The notes under the pieces were generated by a model. That model did no database searches. It saw only the letters and a program-made list of their open reading frames with translations, and was not told where the DNA came from. From Tahibacter sp042701255 (lineage in GTDB: Bacteria; Pseudomonadota; Gammaproteobacteria; Xanthomonadales; Rhodanobacteraceae): a stretch of DNA of 64,000 bases. The DNA is taken from contig NZ_CP170554.1 of NCBI RefSeq assembly GCF_042701255.1, positions 2,108,001 to 2,172,000 on the forward strand. Direction: 5' to 3'. A program made the translations under genes and the position numbers. Below, piece after piece: positions 37,122-45,167 of this stretch (positions within the stretch are counted from its first letter, which is position 1; every line of letters begins with the position of its first letter).

Positions 37122-37301
37122 GTAGGTTGGGCTGAGCGCAGCGACGCCCAACGTCACGGCGTCCTCCGGCGCGAAAGGCCGACGGCAGAGCGAATCCCGG
37201 GCGGGCGACGTGCGTCGCCTCGTATCGGGATTCTTTCGGTCGACGATTTCCGTGAGGTATGCAGCGCGACGTTGGGCCTCGCTGCGCTCAGCCCAACCTG
37301 C
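37122..37301. mobile_element. MITE-like element with nested inverted repeats
   Basis: Left end 37122-37155 and right end 37268-37301 are inverted copies matching at 32 of 34 positions (core AGGTTGGGCTGAGCGCAGCG). Each end is itself a small palindrome (TTGGGC...GCCCAA), and the interior repeats the theme: GAATCCCG (37191-37198) against CGGGATTC (37225-37232). No coding capacity. This resembles the TTGGGC-type REP/MITE repeats common in proteobacterial intergenic DNA. Its folded RNA followed by the T-run at 37321-37329 could end transcription from the NTF2-like gene. Confidence 0.7.
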
Positions 37302-37327
37302 GTGCGCCAACCTCCGGCGATTTTTTT

Positions 37328-38374
37328 TTAACGCCGCGACAGCTCGTGCACCGCGTCGACGAGTGCGGCGACGTGTTCGGGCTTCACGTCGGGCGTGATG
37401 CCGTGGCCGAGGTTGAACACATGGCCCGGTCCCGGGCCGTGGCTCGCGAGCACGCGGGCGACTTCGCGGCGTATCGCCTCGGGCGCTGCCTGCAGCGCGG
37501 CCGGATCGAGGTTGCCCTGCAGCGCGATCTTGTCGCCGACCAGCGCGCGCGCGCTGGACAGGTCCAGGGTCCAGTCCACGCCGAGCGCATCGCAGCCGGT
37601 CGCGGCCAGGCCGGGCAGGTGGCCGTTGGCGCCCTTGGAAAACAGGATCAGCGGAATGTCGCGCGTGGCCGCTTCGGCCTTCAGCGCCGCGGCGATCTGG
37701 CCGAGATAACGCAGCGAGAACTCGGTGTACTGCGCCGGTGCGAGCAGGCCGCCCCAGGTGTCGAACACCATCAGCGCCTGGGCGCCGGCGGCGGCCTGCG
37801 CGGTCAGGTAGGTGATGACGGAGCGCGCGACCGTGTCGAGCAGCTGATGCATCAGCGCCGGCTCGTTCCAGAGCATGGCCTTGGGCAGCGGGAAATTCGA
37901 CGAGCCTTCGCCCTGCACCATGTAGCAGGCCAGGGTCCACGGACTGCCGGAGAACCCGATCAGCGGCACCGAGCCCTTGAGCTCGCGGCGTATCGTGCGC
38001 ACCGCATCCATGACGTAGCGCAGCTCGCCTTCGGGGTCGGGCACGCCGAGCCGCGCGACGTCGGCGGCCGTGCGTACCGGCGAGCGGAACTCGGGACCTT
38101 CGCCGTCGGCGAAATGCAGACCCAGGCCCATCGCGTCGGGAATCGTCAGGATGTCGGAGAACAGGATGGCCGCATCCAGCGCGAAGCGACGCAGCGGCTG
38201 CAGGGTGACTTCGCAGGCCAGTTCCGGATTCGTGCACAGCGCCATGAAGCTGCCGGCCTGGGCGCGCGTCGCGCGGTATTCCGGCAGATAGCGGCCGGCC
38301 TGACGCATCAGCCACACCGGCGTGCAGTCCACGGGTTCGCAGCGCAGCGCGCGCAGGAAACGATCGTTGTTCAT
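37328..38374 (-). CDS. hemE: Uroporphyrinogen decarboxylase
   Basis: Converts uroporphyrinogen III to coproporphyrinogen III in heme synthesis. 348 aa, full length: WLMRQAGRYLPEYR near residue 22, DAAILFSDILTIPDAMG, IGFSGSPWTLACYMVQG, MVFDTWGGLL and GHVFNLGHGITPDVKPEHV. The start at 38374 (MNNDRFLRALRCEPVDCTPV) is the family start. It is the last gene of the minus-strand aroK-aroB-WGR-SPOR-hemE set, an order familiar from gammaproteobacteria. Confidence 0.97.
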   Translation of the reverse strand: MNNDRFLRALRCEPVDCTPVWLMRQAGRYLPEYRATRAQAGSFMALCTNPELACEVTLQPLRRFALDAAILFSDILTIPDAMGLGLHFADGEGPEFRSPVRTAADVARLGVPDPEGELRYVMDAVRTIRRELKGSVPLIGFSGSPWTLACYMVQGEGSSNFPLPKAMLWNEPALMHQLLDTVARSVITYLTAQAAAGAQALMVFDTWGGLLAPAQYTEFSLRYLGQIAAALKAEAATRDIPLILFSKGANGHLPGLAATGCDALGVDWTLDLSSARALVGDKIALQGNLDPAALQAAPEAIRREVARVLASHGPGPGHVFNLGHGITPDVKPEHVAALVDAVHELSRR

Positions 38375-38459
38375 GGGGCTACCTGAAGCAGAGTGAAAAT
38401 CATCGGGGAGCGTGCAGCCGGCGCGGCCTGCGGCGGCAGCGCCGCCGCGGCCGCAGCGA

Positions 38460-39710
38460 TCAGCGGCCCAGCTCCTGCTTGAGCGGTCCGGCGCGCCGCG
38501 GCCAGCCGAGACCGGCTGCGCCCTCGGCCAGGGCCTGGGCGCGTGCGTTGCGCGCGGCATCGACCGAGTCGAAATCGCCCCAGACCGCGAGATACCAGTC
38601 GGCACCGTCACGCCGCAGCGGCAGCAGATAGACGCGGCCCTGCGCCGGCGCCGCGGCTGCGGCACGGCTCTCGACCTCGCCGCGGCTCGCGCCGCTCGCG
38701 AGCTCGACGACGTAGCGCGTGTCGGCCAGGCGGCGGAATTCGCCGGCGCCGAGCAAGGCGCTTGCGTGATTCGCGGTTGCTGTCGGCGTGGCCGCTGCGG
38801 TCTGCGGCGGTTCGCTGTGGGGCTGTGCCGGCGCAGGTCCGGCGGCGGTTGTCGTCGTCGCGGCGGCTGCTGTTGCTGCAGTGGCCGTCGGAGCGGCGGT
38901 CTCCGGCGTAGCCGTGGCTGCGCTGGTCTTCGCCGGTGCCGCAGTCGACGGCGCGGCGGCGGTCGTCACGGGCGCGGCGGCGGTCGCGGCGGCGCTCTTC
39001 GTCGGTTCCGCAGCCGTTGACGTCGGGGTGGCGGATGCCGTCGCCACAGGCTGTGCCGATGTTGCCGGCGTCTGCGGCGGCGGAGCGGATGCTGTCGATG
39101 CGGCCGACGCCGATCTCGTGTCCGTCGCCGTGGTGCGCGTCGTTTCGGTGTCGCGACGCGCGGCCGGCGCTTCGCTGCCTGCCGCTGCCCGGACCGGTTC
39201 GGCGACGGCCGCCGATCGCGCCGGTGCCGAGGCGGTCGGTGCGGCGGCCGGCGCAGAGGCCGCAGGTGCGGACGCCGCAGACCCGCGCGCTTCGGGCGAC
39301 AGCAGATAGTGCGGCACGTTGCGCGAGGACGCGGAAGACGTCGGTGCCGCGGCCGGCGCGGCTGCAGGCGATGCCGGTGCGGCGTGCCCGGTTTCGCCGC
39401 TGCCCGCCGGCGCCGATGACGGCAGCGGTTCGGTCGTGGCGGCGGCTGCGTCGGTGCTCGCCGCGCTCGTCGTGGAATCGGCGGGAATCTGGCTGCTGCT
39501 GCGCAGCCTGGGTTCGCGCGGCGATGCCGTGGCGGCTGCGGCCGGTGCGTCCTCGGCCGAGCGGCAGTCCCAGCCCTGGCCGCTCGCGGCCGGTACGCAG
39601 ACGTGTTTGCTGCCGGGTTCGAAGATGTGTTCGTCGGCGGCCAGCGCCGGCGCGCCGGCCAGTGCGGTCAGCAGCAGCGCAGCGCCGAGGCGGCGGGAGT
39701 CAGCGCGCAT
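38460..39710 (-). CDS. SPOR-domain envelope protein with long Ala/Thr/Pro-rich linker
   Basis: 416-aa exported protein: signal peptide MRADSRRLGAALLLTALAGA, a short N-terminal domain with two cysteines (HIFEPGSKHVCVP, GWDCRS), about 250 residues of Ala/Thr/Ser/Pro low complexity, and a C-terminal SPOR domain (RYVVELASGASRGEVESRAA, RVYLLPLRRDGADWYLAVWG, DFDSVDAARNA) that binds denuded septal peptidoglycan. Position between aroB and hemE corresponds to DamX in enteric bacteria, but here it has a cleavable signal peptide instead of a transmembrane anchor. Its start overlaps the end of the WGR gene by 11 bp. Confidence 0.88.
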   Translation of the reverse strand: MRADSRRLGAALLLTALAGAPALAADEHIFEPGSKHVCVPAASGQGWDCRSAEDAPAAAATASPREPRLRSSSQIPADSTTSAASTDAAAATTEPLPSSAPAGSGETGHAAPASPAAAPAAAPTSSASSRNVPHYLLSPEARGSAASAPAASAPAAAPTASAPARSAAVAEPVRAAAGSEAPAARRDTETTRTTATDTRSASAASTASAPPPQTPATSAQPVATASATPTSTAAEPTKSAAATAAAPVTTAAAPSTAAPAKTSAATATPETAAPTATAATAAAATTTTAAGPAPAQPHSEPPQTAAATPTATANHASALLGAGEFRRLADTRYVVELASGASRGEVESRAAAAAPAQGRVYLLPLRRDGADWYLAVWGDFDSVDAARNARAQALAEGAAGLGWPRRAGPLKQELGR

Positions 39711-39960
39711 ACGGCGCCTCCAGTCCCTGGCTGAAGACCACGCGGAAGCCGCGTTTGACCTGGGCGTCGCGGGCCTGGGCGAAGGCGCTCAGCGCATCGT
39801 CGCGTTCGAGATAGATCTCGCGCTTGCTGCTGCTGCGGCCGCCTTGCTGGCCCCATTCGCGGTACAGGGTCCAGCCACCGAGCAGGTCCTGCTGCAACAC
39901 GATTTCGTAGTAGCGCGGCGCCTCGGCGGCGGCCGGCTGGGTTTGCATGTAGATGCGCAT
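39700..39960 (-). CDS. WGR-domain protein, 86 aa
   Basis: Single WGR domain: RYYEIVLQQDLLGGWTLYRE, WGQQGGRSSSKREIYLERDD, DALSAFAQARDAQVKRGF. WGR domains bind nucleic acid or nucleotide-bearing partners in PARPs and bacterial relatives; stand-alone copies are uncharacterised. The start at 39960 (MRIYMQTQPAAAEAP) lies 43 bp after aroB. Confidence 0.85.
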   Translation of the reverse strand: MRIYMQTQPAAAEAPRYYEIVLQQDLLGGWTLYREWGQQGGRSSSKREIYLERDDALSAFAQARDAQVKRGFRVVFSQGLEAPYAR

Positions 39961-40003
39961 GAGCGGGGATTGTAGCGGCGTCGACGCGGCGGTTGCGCGC
40001 GGC

Positions 40004-41086
40004 TCAGCCGCGGCGCAGGCACTCCAGTATCGCCGTGTCGGCGACGGCCGGAACGATCTCGGCGGCACCGATGCCGCGCCAGAGGATCAGGCGCAGCTGG
40101 CCGCTGAGGTTTTTCTTGTCCAGATACATCAGCTGCAGCAAGGCTTGCGCATCGCTGCCGGCCGGCAGCGACGTGGGCAGTTCGAGGCATTCGAGCAGGC
40201 GCTGCAGCCGCTGCGCGTCGGCCGCGGCCGACAGGCCGAGGTCGCTCGACAGGTTCGCGGCCAGCACCATGCCGATCGCGACGGCCTCGCCGTGCAGCAG
40301 CCGGCCGTAGCCGCCGGCCGTCTCCAGCGCGTGGCCGAAGGTGTGGCCGAAGTTCAGCAGGGCGCGCTCGCCGTCCTCGCGTTCGTCGCGGGCGACCACG
40401 CCGGCCTTGTGCCGGCAGCTGCGCTCGATGGCCTCGGCGACCGCGTCGGCATCGCGCGCGACCAGCGCGTCGGCCGCGCGTTCCAGCCAGGCGAAGAACG
40501 CGGTGTCGCCGATCGCGCCGTATTTGACGACCTCGGCCAGTCCCGAGCGGTATTCGCGCGCGGGCAGGCTGGCCAGGGTGTCGGTGTCGATGACCACGGC
40601 GCGCGGCTGATGGAACGCGCCGACGAGATTCTTGCCGGCCGGCAGGTTCACGCCGGTCTTGCCGCCGACCGAGGAATCGACCTGGGCCAGCAGGGTCGTC
40701 GGCATCTGCAGGAAGTCCACGCCGCGCATCCAGCAGGCCGCGGCGAAGCCGGCGAGATCGCCGATGACGCCGCCGCCTAGCGCGATCACGCAGGCGTCGC
40801 GATTGGCCTTCAGTGCGGCGAGCGCGTCGAGCACTTCGCCGCAGCGTTCGAGCGATTTGTATTGCTCGCCGTCGGGCAGCACGAGGCGGGTCGCCTGCAG
40901 TCCGTCCAGACCGGCCATGACCGTGTCGAGATACAGCGGCGCGACGGTCGCATTGCTGACCACGAGCACGTGGCGGCCGCGGATCGCCGCGCGCCAGCGC
41001 GTCGCGTCGCGCAGCAGGTTGCGGCCTATCCAGATCGGGTAACTGCGCGCGGCCAGCGCGACGTCCAGGGTTCGCACGGTGCTCAT
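40004..41086 (-). CDS. aroB: 3-dehydroquinate synthase
   Basis: Second step of the shikimate pathway: DAHP to 3-dehydroquinate, NAD- and Zn/Co-dependent. 360 aa with GGGVIGDLAGFAA (NAD loop), MPTTLLAQVDSSVGGKTGVN, KNLVGAFHQP, and metal ligands in GLAEVVKYGAI and NFGHTFGHALE...HGEAVAIGM. The start overlaps the aroK stop by 4 bp. Confidence 0.97.
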   Translation of the reverse strand: MSTVRTLDVALAARSYPIWIGRNLLRDATRWRAAIRGRHVLVVSNATVAPLYLDTVMAGLDGLQATRLVLPDGEQYKSLERCGEVLDALAALKANRDACVIALGGGVIGDLAGFAAACWMRGVDFLQMPTTLLAQVDSSVGGKTGVNLPAGKNLVGAFHQPRAVVIDTDTLASLPAREYRSGLAEVVKYGAIGDTAFFAWLERAADALVARDADAVAEAIERSCRHKAGVVARDEREDGERALLNFGHTFGHALETAGGYGRLLHGEAVAIGMVLAANLSSDLGLSAAADAQRLQRLLECLELPTSLPAGSDAQALLQLMYLDKKNLSGQLRLILWRGIGAAEIVPAVADTAILECLRRG

Positions 41087-41631
41087 GCGGCGGCCGGTGC
41101 CGGCGCGCGGCGCCAGACCCGCTGCAGACGCTCGTAGAGATCGGCGGCGACCAGGGCCGCATGTTCGTTTTCGGAACGGATGGTCATGTCGGCGATGCCG
41201 GCGTAGAGCGGGTTGCGGATCGCGGCCATCTGCTCCAGACGCTCGCGCCTGTCGGGCGCGGCGAGCAGCGGACGCTTGCGGTCGCGGGCCAGGCGCGCGA
41301 GCTGCACCTCGACCGCGGTTTCGAGATAGACGACGAAGCCGCGGGCGGCCAGGCGCGCGCGATTCTGCGCATCGAGCACCGCGCCGCCGCCGGTGGCCAG
41401 CACCACGCCGTCGAAGGCGGTGTATTCGGCGAGTGCCGCGCATTCGCGGCGGCGGAAGCCGGGCTCGCCTTCGAGTTCGAAGATCAGCGGAATCGTCGCG
41501 CCGGTCTGCGCTTCGATGACGTGGTCGAGATCGTGAAAAGGCAGCTGCAGCTGATCGGCGACACGTTTGCCTATCGTCGTCTTGCCGGCGCCCATCGGGC
41601 CGATCAGGAACAGGTTCGGAGCGGGATTCAT
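41083..41631 (-). CDS. aroK: Shikimate kinase
   Basis: ATP-dependent phosphorylation of shikimate; 182 aa. Walker A GPMGAGKTTIGK (residues about 11-22), shikimate-binding FHDLDHVIE and GFRRRE, LATGGGAV and RDRKRPLL (lid). The first gene of the aroKB operon, divergent from xrtH with 292 bp between the starts. Confidence 0.96.
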   Translation of the reverse strand: MNPAPNLFLIGPMGAGKTTIGKRVADQLQLPFHDLDHVIEAQTGATIPLIFELEGEPGFRRRECAALAEYTAFDGVVLATGGGAVLDAQNRARLAARGFVVYLETAVEVQLARLARDRKRPLLAAPDRRERLEQMAAIRNPLYAGIADMTIRSENEHAALVAADLYERLQRVWRRAPAPAAA

Positions 41632-41923
41632 GGCCGGATGCTAGCACGCGTGCAAGGCCGGTCCTTGGTGCGTGGAGTCATGAGGCAAGTGACCGGAATC
41701 TGCGCGAAAGCGCGGCGGATTTCCGGTGTTTTTCCTGCGCCGTCGCGCCGGATCGGGTCGTCTGCGCGGCACGGCGTATCGATCGCGACGATACCGGCGG
41801 CTTGCAGATTGCATGAAATGCGCGGCTCACGAGCACTGCCGGGCGTTGCCCCGCGCGCCGTCGCGGGCGGCATTGCCGGCCGTTCGCGCGTAAGCTATCG
41901 GTCCCTCGCCGTTGTCCGCCGCC

Positions 41924-42463
41924 ATGTTCCGTTTCCTTGTCATCTTCATCACGTCGCTGCTGGTGCTGTTCACCCTGGACGTGCTCACCGTCGTCGAAAT
42001 CCATCTGATCGACCCGTTCAACGCGCTGCTCGCGACGATCTCGGCCAAGCTCATCGGTCTGTTCGGCGGCGATGCGATCGCCCAGGGCAAGGTCATCATC
42101 AGCATCGGTACCGGCCTGGCCGTCTCGATCGAGCGCGTCTGCAACGGCGTCGAGGCGGTCATCATCCTGGTCTCGGCCATGATCGCGTTCCCGTCGAGCT
42201 GGAAGGCCAAGTTCGTCGGCATCGTGCTCGGCACCCTGGCGATCCAGGCGCTGAATCTCGTGCGCATCATCAGCCTGTATTACCTGCACCAGTGGAGCTC
42301 GGTCTGGTTCGAGTGGTTCCACAGCTACATCTGGCAGGCGCTGATCGTGCTCGACGCGCTCGTGATGTTCCTGCTCTGGCTGCGTTATCTGCCGCGCCGG
42401 AACGCGGCGTCGCCGTCGGACGAGCCGCCGCAGGCGCAGCCGCCGGTCGAGGCCGTTGCGTGA
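41924..42463 (+). CDS. xrtH: Exosortase H-type transpeptidase
   Basis: Inner-membrane cysteine protease/transpeptidase that should recognise a C-terminal sorting tag on exported proteins. 179 aa, five or six hydrophobic segments, with the exosortase triad visible: Cys73 in VSIERVCNGVEAVI, Arg114 in ALNLVRIISLYYL and His133 in WFEWFHSYIWQAL. The size and motif spacing fit the XrtH class paired with IPTLxxWG-CTERM proteins; no such tail is found on any protein in this window. ATG 41924 is chosen over an upstream TTG at 41912. The stop overlaps the GTG start of the epimerase. Confidence 0.88.
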   Translation: MFRFLVIFITSLLVLFTLDVLTVVEIHLIDPFNALLATISAKLIGLFGGDAIAQGKVIISIGTGLAVSIERVCNGVEAVIILVSAMIAFPSSWKAKFVGIVLGTLAIQALNLVRIISLYYLHQWSSVWFEWFHSYIWQALIVLDALVMFLLWLRYLPRRNAASPSDEPPQAQPPVEAVA

Positions 42464-43341
42464 ACACCGCCGTGCTGCTGGCCGGGTGCGGCGACGTCGG
42501 CCTGCGTGCCGGACTGGAGCTCGCCGCGGCCGGCCGCCGCGTCTACGGCCTGCGCCGCAGTGCCGATGCATTGCCGGCGCCACTCGTTACTCTGCGCGCC
42601 GATCTGACCGATCCGGCCAGCCTGTGCGAGCTGCCCGACGACATTGCCGACGTCGTATTCCTGCCGGCGCCCGGCCAGCGTGACGAAGCCGCCTATCGCG
42701 GCCTGTTCATCAGCGGGCTCGCCCATCTGCTGGATGCCTTGCACGCGCGCACGGCGCTGCGCCGGCTGATCTTCGTGTCCTCCAGCGCGGTCTACGGCGA
42801 ACACGCCGGCGCCTGGATCGACGAGGACACGCCCTGCGCACCGCTGGCCTTCAACGGCCGCCTGCTGCTGGAAGCCGAGCAGCGTCTGGCCGGCATGAAC
42901 CGGGCCGGCGCGAACCGGGCCGGCGCGAACCGGGCCATCGTTGCACGCTGTTCGGGCATCTACGGACCCGGGCGGCAGCGGCTGCTGAACCAGGTCGTCG
43001 ACGGCAGCGCGCGGCGCCCGGCCGGCGCGCCGGAGTTTTCCAATCGTATTCATGTGGACGATGCGGCCGGCGCGCTGGTGCACCTGCTGGGCGTCGAACA
43101 GCCGCAGGACTGCTATCTCGTCAGCGACGACCATCCGGCGCCGCTGGCCGAGGTGCAGGAATGGATGGCCGGCCAGCTGGCCCTGCCGCCGCCGCCGTAC
43201 GAGCCGGCGCCGGGTCCGCGGGCCGTCGGCAACAAGCGCCTGAGCAACCGCCGCCTGCGCGCCACGGGCTATGCCCTGCGCTTTCCCGACTACCGGGCCG
43301 GCTATGCGCCGTTGCTGAGGGGCGTCCGCGGGCAGGGCTGA
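42460..43341 (+). CDS. NAD-dependent epimerase/dehydratase-like (YeeZ/extended SDR) protein
   Basis: 293-aa Rossmann protein beginning at GTG 42460 (TAVLLAGCGDVGLRAGLELA), with nucleotide-binding GCGDVG, active-site-like SSSAVYGEHAG, and GIYGPGRQRLLNQV and NRIHVDDAAGALVHLL typical of YeeZ-like atypical/extended SDRs. Substrate unknown. Coupled to xrtH by a GTGA overlap, which may be fortuitous or may imply sugar/glycan work in the sorting pathway. Confidence 0.85.
   Translation: MNTAVLLAGCGDVGLRAGLELAAAGRRVYGLRRSADALPAPLVTLRADLTDPASLCELPDDIADVVFLPAPGQRDEAAYRGLFISGLAHLLDALHARTALRRLIFVSSSAVYGEHAGAWIDEDTPCAPLAFNGRLLLEAEQRLAGMNRAGANRAGANRAIVARCSGIYGPGRQRLLNQVVDGSARRPAGAPEFSNRIHVDDAAGALVHLLGVEQPQDCYLVSDDHPAPLAEVQEWMAGQLALPPPPYEPAPGPRAVGNKRLSNRRLRATGYALRFPDYRAGYAPLLRGVRGQG
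42901..42930 (+). repeat. Two perfect 15-bp tandem copies inside the epimerase gene
   Basis: CGGGCCGGCGCGAAC occurs twice in direct succession with a partial third copy following, encoding NRAGANRAGANRA. It keeps the reading frame and probably lies in a surface loop. Confidence 0.85.
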
Positions 43342-43509
43342 GCCGTTCCCCCCGGCCGGCTGTCGCCATGCGGCCCGTCGTATCGCGCCGTGGGACACGG
43401 CCGGGCCGGGGTTGCGCTGGAAGTGCCGTTGCATGCTGCTACACTCCGGCACGCAAGAGCGCGGATTTCCCACCAAAACGCCAGAACCTGGCCCGGAAAG
43501 GGAGCTGTC

Positions 43510-43713
43510 ATGTCCATCGCCAAGGTCATCGAAGTCAGCTCGGCGTCCCCCAAGGGCATCGACGACGCAGTCCAGTCCGGCCTGCTCAAGGTCGCCACGA
43601 CGGTCAAGAACATCAAGGGCGCCTGGGTCAACGACATCAAGGTCATCACCGACGATGACGGCAGGGTCCGCGAATGGCGCGTCAACATGCGCGTGAACTT
43701 CGTAGTCGAATGA
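43510..43713 (+). CDS. Dodecin, flavin-binding dodecamer
   Basis: 67-aa dodecin: MSIAKVIEVSSASPKGIDDA, VKNIKGAWVNDIKVITDDDG and WRVNMRVNFVVE. The Trp in GAWVND is the residue that stacks on flavin in the family. It stores or buffers riboflavin/FMN/FAD. Single gene 42 bp ahead of the response-regulator operon, with its own GGGAG ribosome-binding site. Confidence 0.93.
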   Translation: MSIAKVIEVSSASPKGIDDAVQSGLLKVATTVKNIKGAWVNDIKVITDDDGRVREWRVNMRVNFVVE

Positions 43714-43755
43714 GGAGCGGGGAATGGGCCGGAGGCTTGCGCAGGAAGCCGTTGC

Positions 43756-44454
43756 ATGAGCAAGCATGAAGTGGTCATCGGCTTTCTCGAGGATGATGCC
43801 GATCAGGCCGAACTGATTTCCCTGTGGCTCGAGCGCGCCGGCTATACGCCGCGGGTGTTCCGCAGCGCCAACGAGTTCCGCCGCCGTCTCGGTATCGAAG
43901 CCGTGGACCTGCTGCTGCTCGACTGGATGCTGCCCGACGCGACCGGCCTGGACGTGCTCGCCTGGATCCGCAATTCCACGAACGCCGAGCTGCCGGTCAT
44001 CTTCCTGACCGCGCGTTCGCTCGACGAGGACATCGTCAAGGGCCTCGAAAGCGGCGGCGACGACTACGTCGTCAAGCCGCCGAAACAGGCCGAGCTGCTC
44101 GCCCGCGTCGCAGCCGTGCTGCGTCGCCGCGGCGTCGACTCGGAAGCGAGCACCGACCTGTCGATCCCGCCGTATCACATCGACCTGATGCGCCGCCGCG
44201 TCGCGATCGAAGGACGCGACATCGAGCTGACCCAGCGCGAGTTCGATCTGGCCACCTACCTGTTCCGGCGCCAGGGCCGCATCGTCAGCCGCGATGCGCT
44301 GCTCGAGAACGTCTGGAACATGAGCGCGCAGGTCTCGACCCGCACCGTGGACACCCATGTCAGCCGCCTGCGCAAGAAGCTCGAACTCGGCGGCGAGCAC
44401 GGCTGGCGCCTGACGGCGGTCTACCAGCACGGCTACCGTCTCGAACAGGCGTGA
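43756..44454 (+). CDS. OmpR-family response regulator
   Basis: 232-aa regulator. Receiver domain with acidic pocket (GFLEDDADQAEL), phosphoacceptor Asp56 (LLLLDWMLPDATG), conserved Thr (FLTARS) and Lys (VVKPPKQ); C-terminal OmpR winged helix (IELTQREFDLATYLFRRQGR, LENVWNMSAQVSTRTVDTHV). The first gene of the GTPase operon; the hybrid kinase at 47384 is the obvious partner. Confidence 0.93.
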   Translation: MSKHEVVIGFLEDDADQAELISLWLERAGYTPRVFRSANEFRRRLGIEAVDLLLLDWMLPDATGLDVLAWIRNSTNAELPVIFLTARSLDEDIVKGLESGGDDYVVKPPKQAELLARVAAVLRRRGVDSEASTDLSIPPYHIDLMRRRVAIEGRDIELTQREFDLATYLFRRQGRIVSRDALLENVWNMSAQVSTRTVDTHVSRLRKKLELGGEHGWRLTAVYQHGYRLEQA

Positions 44455-44496
44455 TACGGCAGGCCGCGGACGCAGCGCCTTCGTGGAGAGCCCGAC

Positions 44497-45150
44497 ATGC
44501 CGAACAAGCGTCAGCAGCCCGCCAAACCCCCGCGTAGCGCCCCGGTCGGCGCGACCGCCGCCCGCAGTCCCGCGGCGCCGGCGGTGATGGAGAAGACAGT
44601 GAACGAGAAGAAGCCCGCCGCGCCCGACCTCAACGGCGCGGACCGCAACGTCGACCAGATCCGCGACATCCTGTTCGGCGGCCAGATGCGCGACTACGAA
44701 CGCCGCTTCCAGGAGCTCAACGAGCGCCTCGCGGCCGATTTCGAAGGGCTGCGCCAGGATCAGGAACGCCGCTTCGCCCAGCTCGACAAGCGCCTCGACG
44801 AACAGATCGACAAGCTCGGCCGCGCGCTGCGCCAGGAAGCGACCGATCGCGCCGCGGCGACCGACGAGCTCGAATCGCGCCTGCTGCAGAGCGCCCGCGC
44901 GCAGCGCAGCGAACTGGCTGCCGCGGTCGACACCTTGAACCATGACCTGTCGGCCGGCGAGGAACGCGTGCGCTCGGCCCTGGCCGAGCTCGACGCCGCG
45001 CTCAAGGATCAGTTCGCGCGCCACGGCCAGAGCCTGACGCGTTCGCGCGACGAACTGCGCGTCGAGAAGGTCGGTCGCGAGGATCTGGCCGCGCTGTTGA
45101 CCGAGGTGGCGCTGCGTCTCAAGGGCGACTTCGACCTGCCCGGCGCCTGA
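44497..45150 (+). CDS. Coiled-coil cytosolic protein of the GTPase operon
   Basis: 217-aa highly charged protein. Residues 1-50 are Pro/Ala-rich and probably disordered; residues about 60-200 form long heptad-type helices (RRFQELNERLAADFEGLRQD, ERRFAQLDKRLDEQIDKL, EERVRSALAELDAALKDQF). No enzyme motif, no signal peptide. It probably acts as a scaffold or oligomerisation partner for the OmpA-type protein encoded 17 bp downstream. Confidence 0.75.
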   Translation: MPNKRQQPAKPPRSAPVGATAARSPAAPAVMEKTVNEKKPAAPDLNGADRNVDQIRDILFGGQMRDYERRFQELNERLAADFEGLRQDQERRFAQLDKRLDEQIDKLGRALRQEATDRAAATDELESRLLQSARAQRSELAAAVDTLNHDLSAGEERVRSALAELDAALKDQFARHGQSLTRSRDELRVEKVGREDLAALLTEVALRLKGDFDLPGA

Positions 45151-45167
45151 GCGCAAGCCGGCCCGCC

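Noticed and set aside
38700..39600. Tandem repeat or CRISPR-like region inside the SPOR gene
   Set aside because: Simple Ala/Thr/Pro low-complexity linker; no regular repeat-spacer structure.
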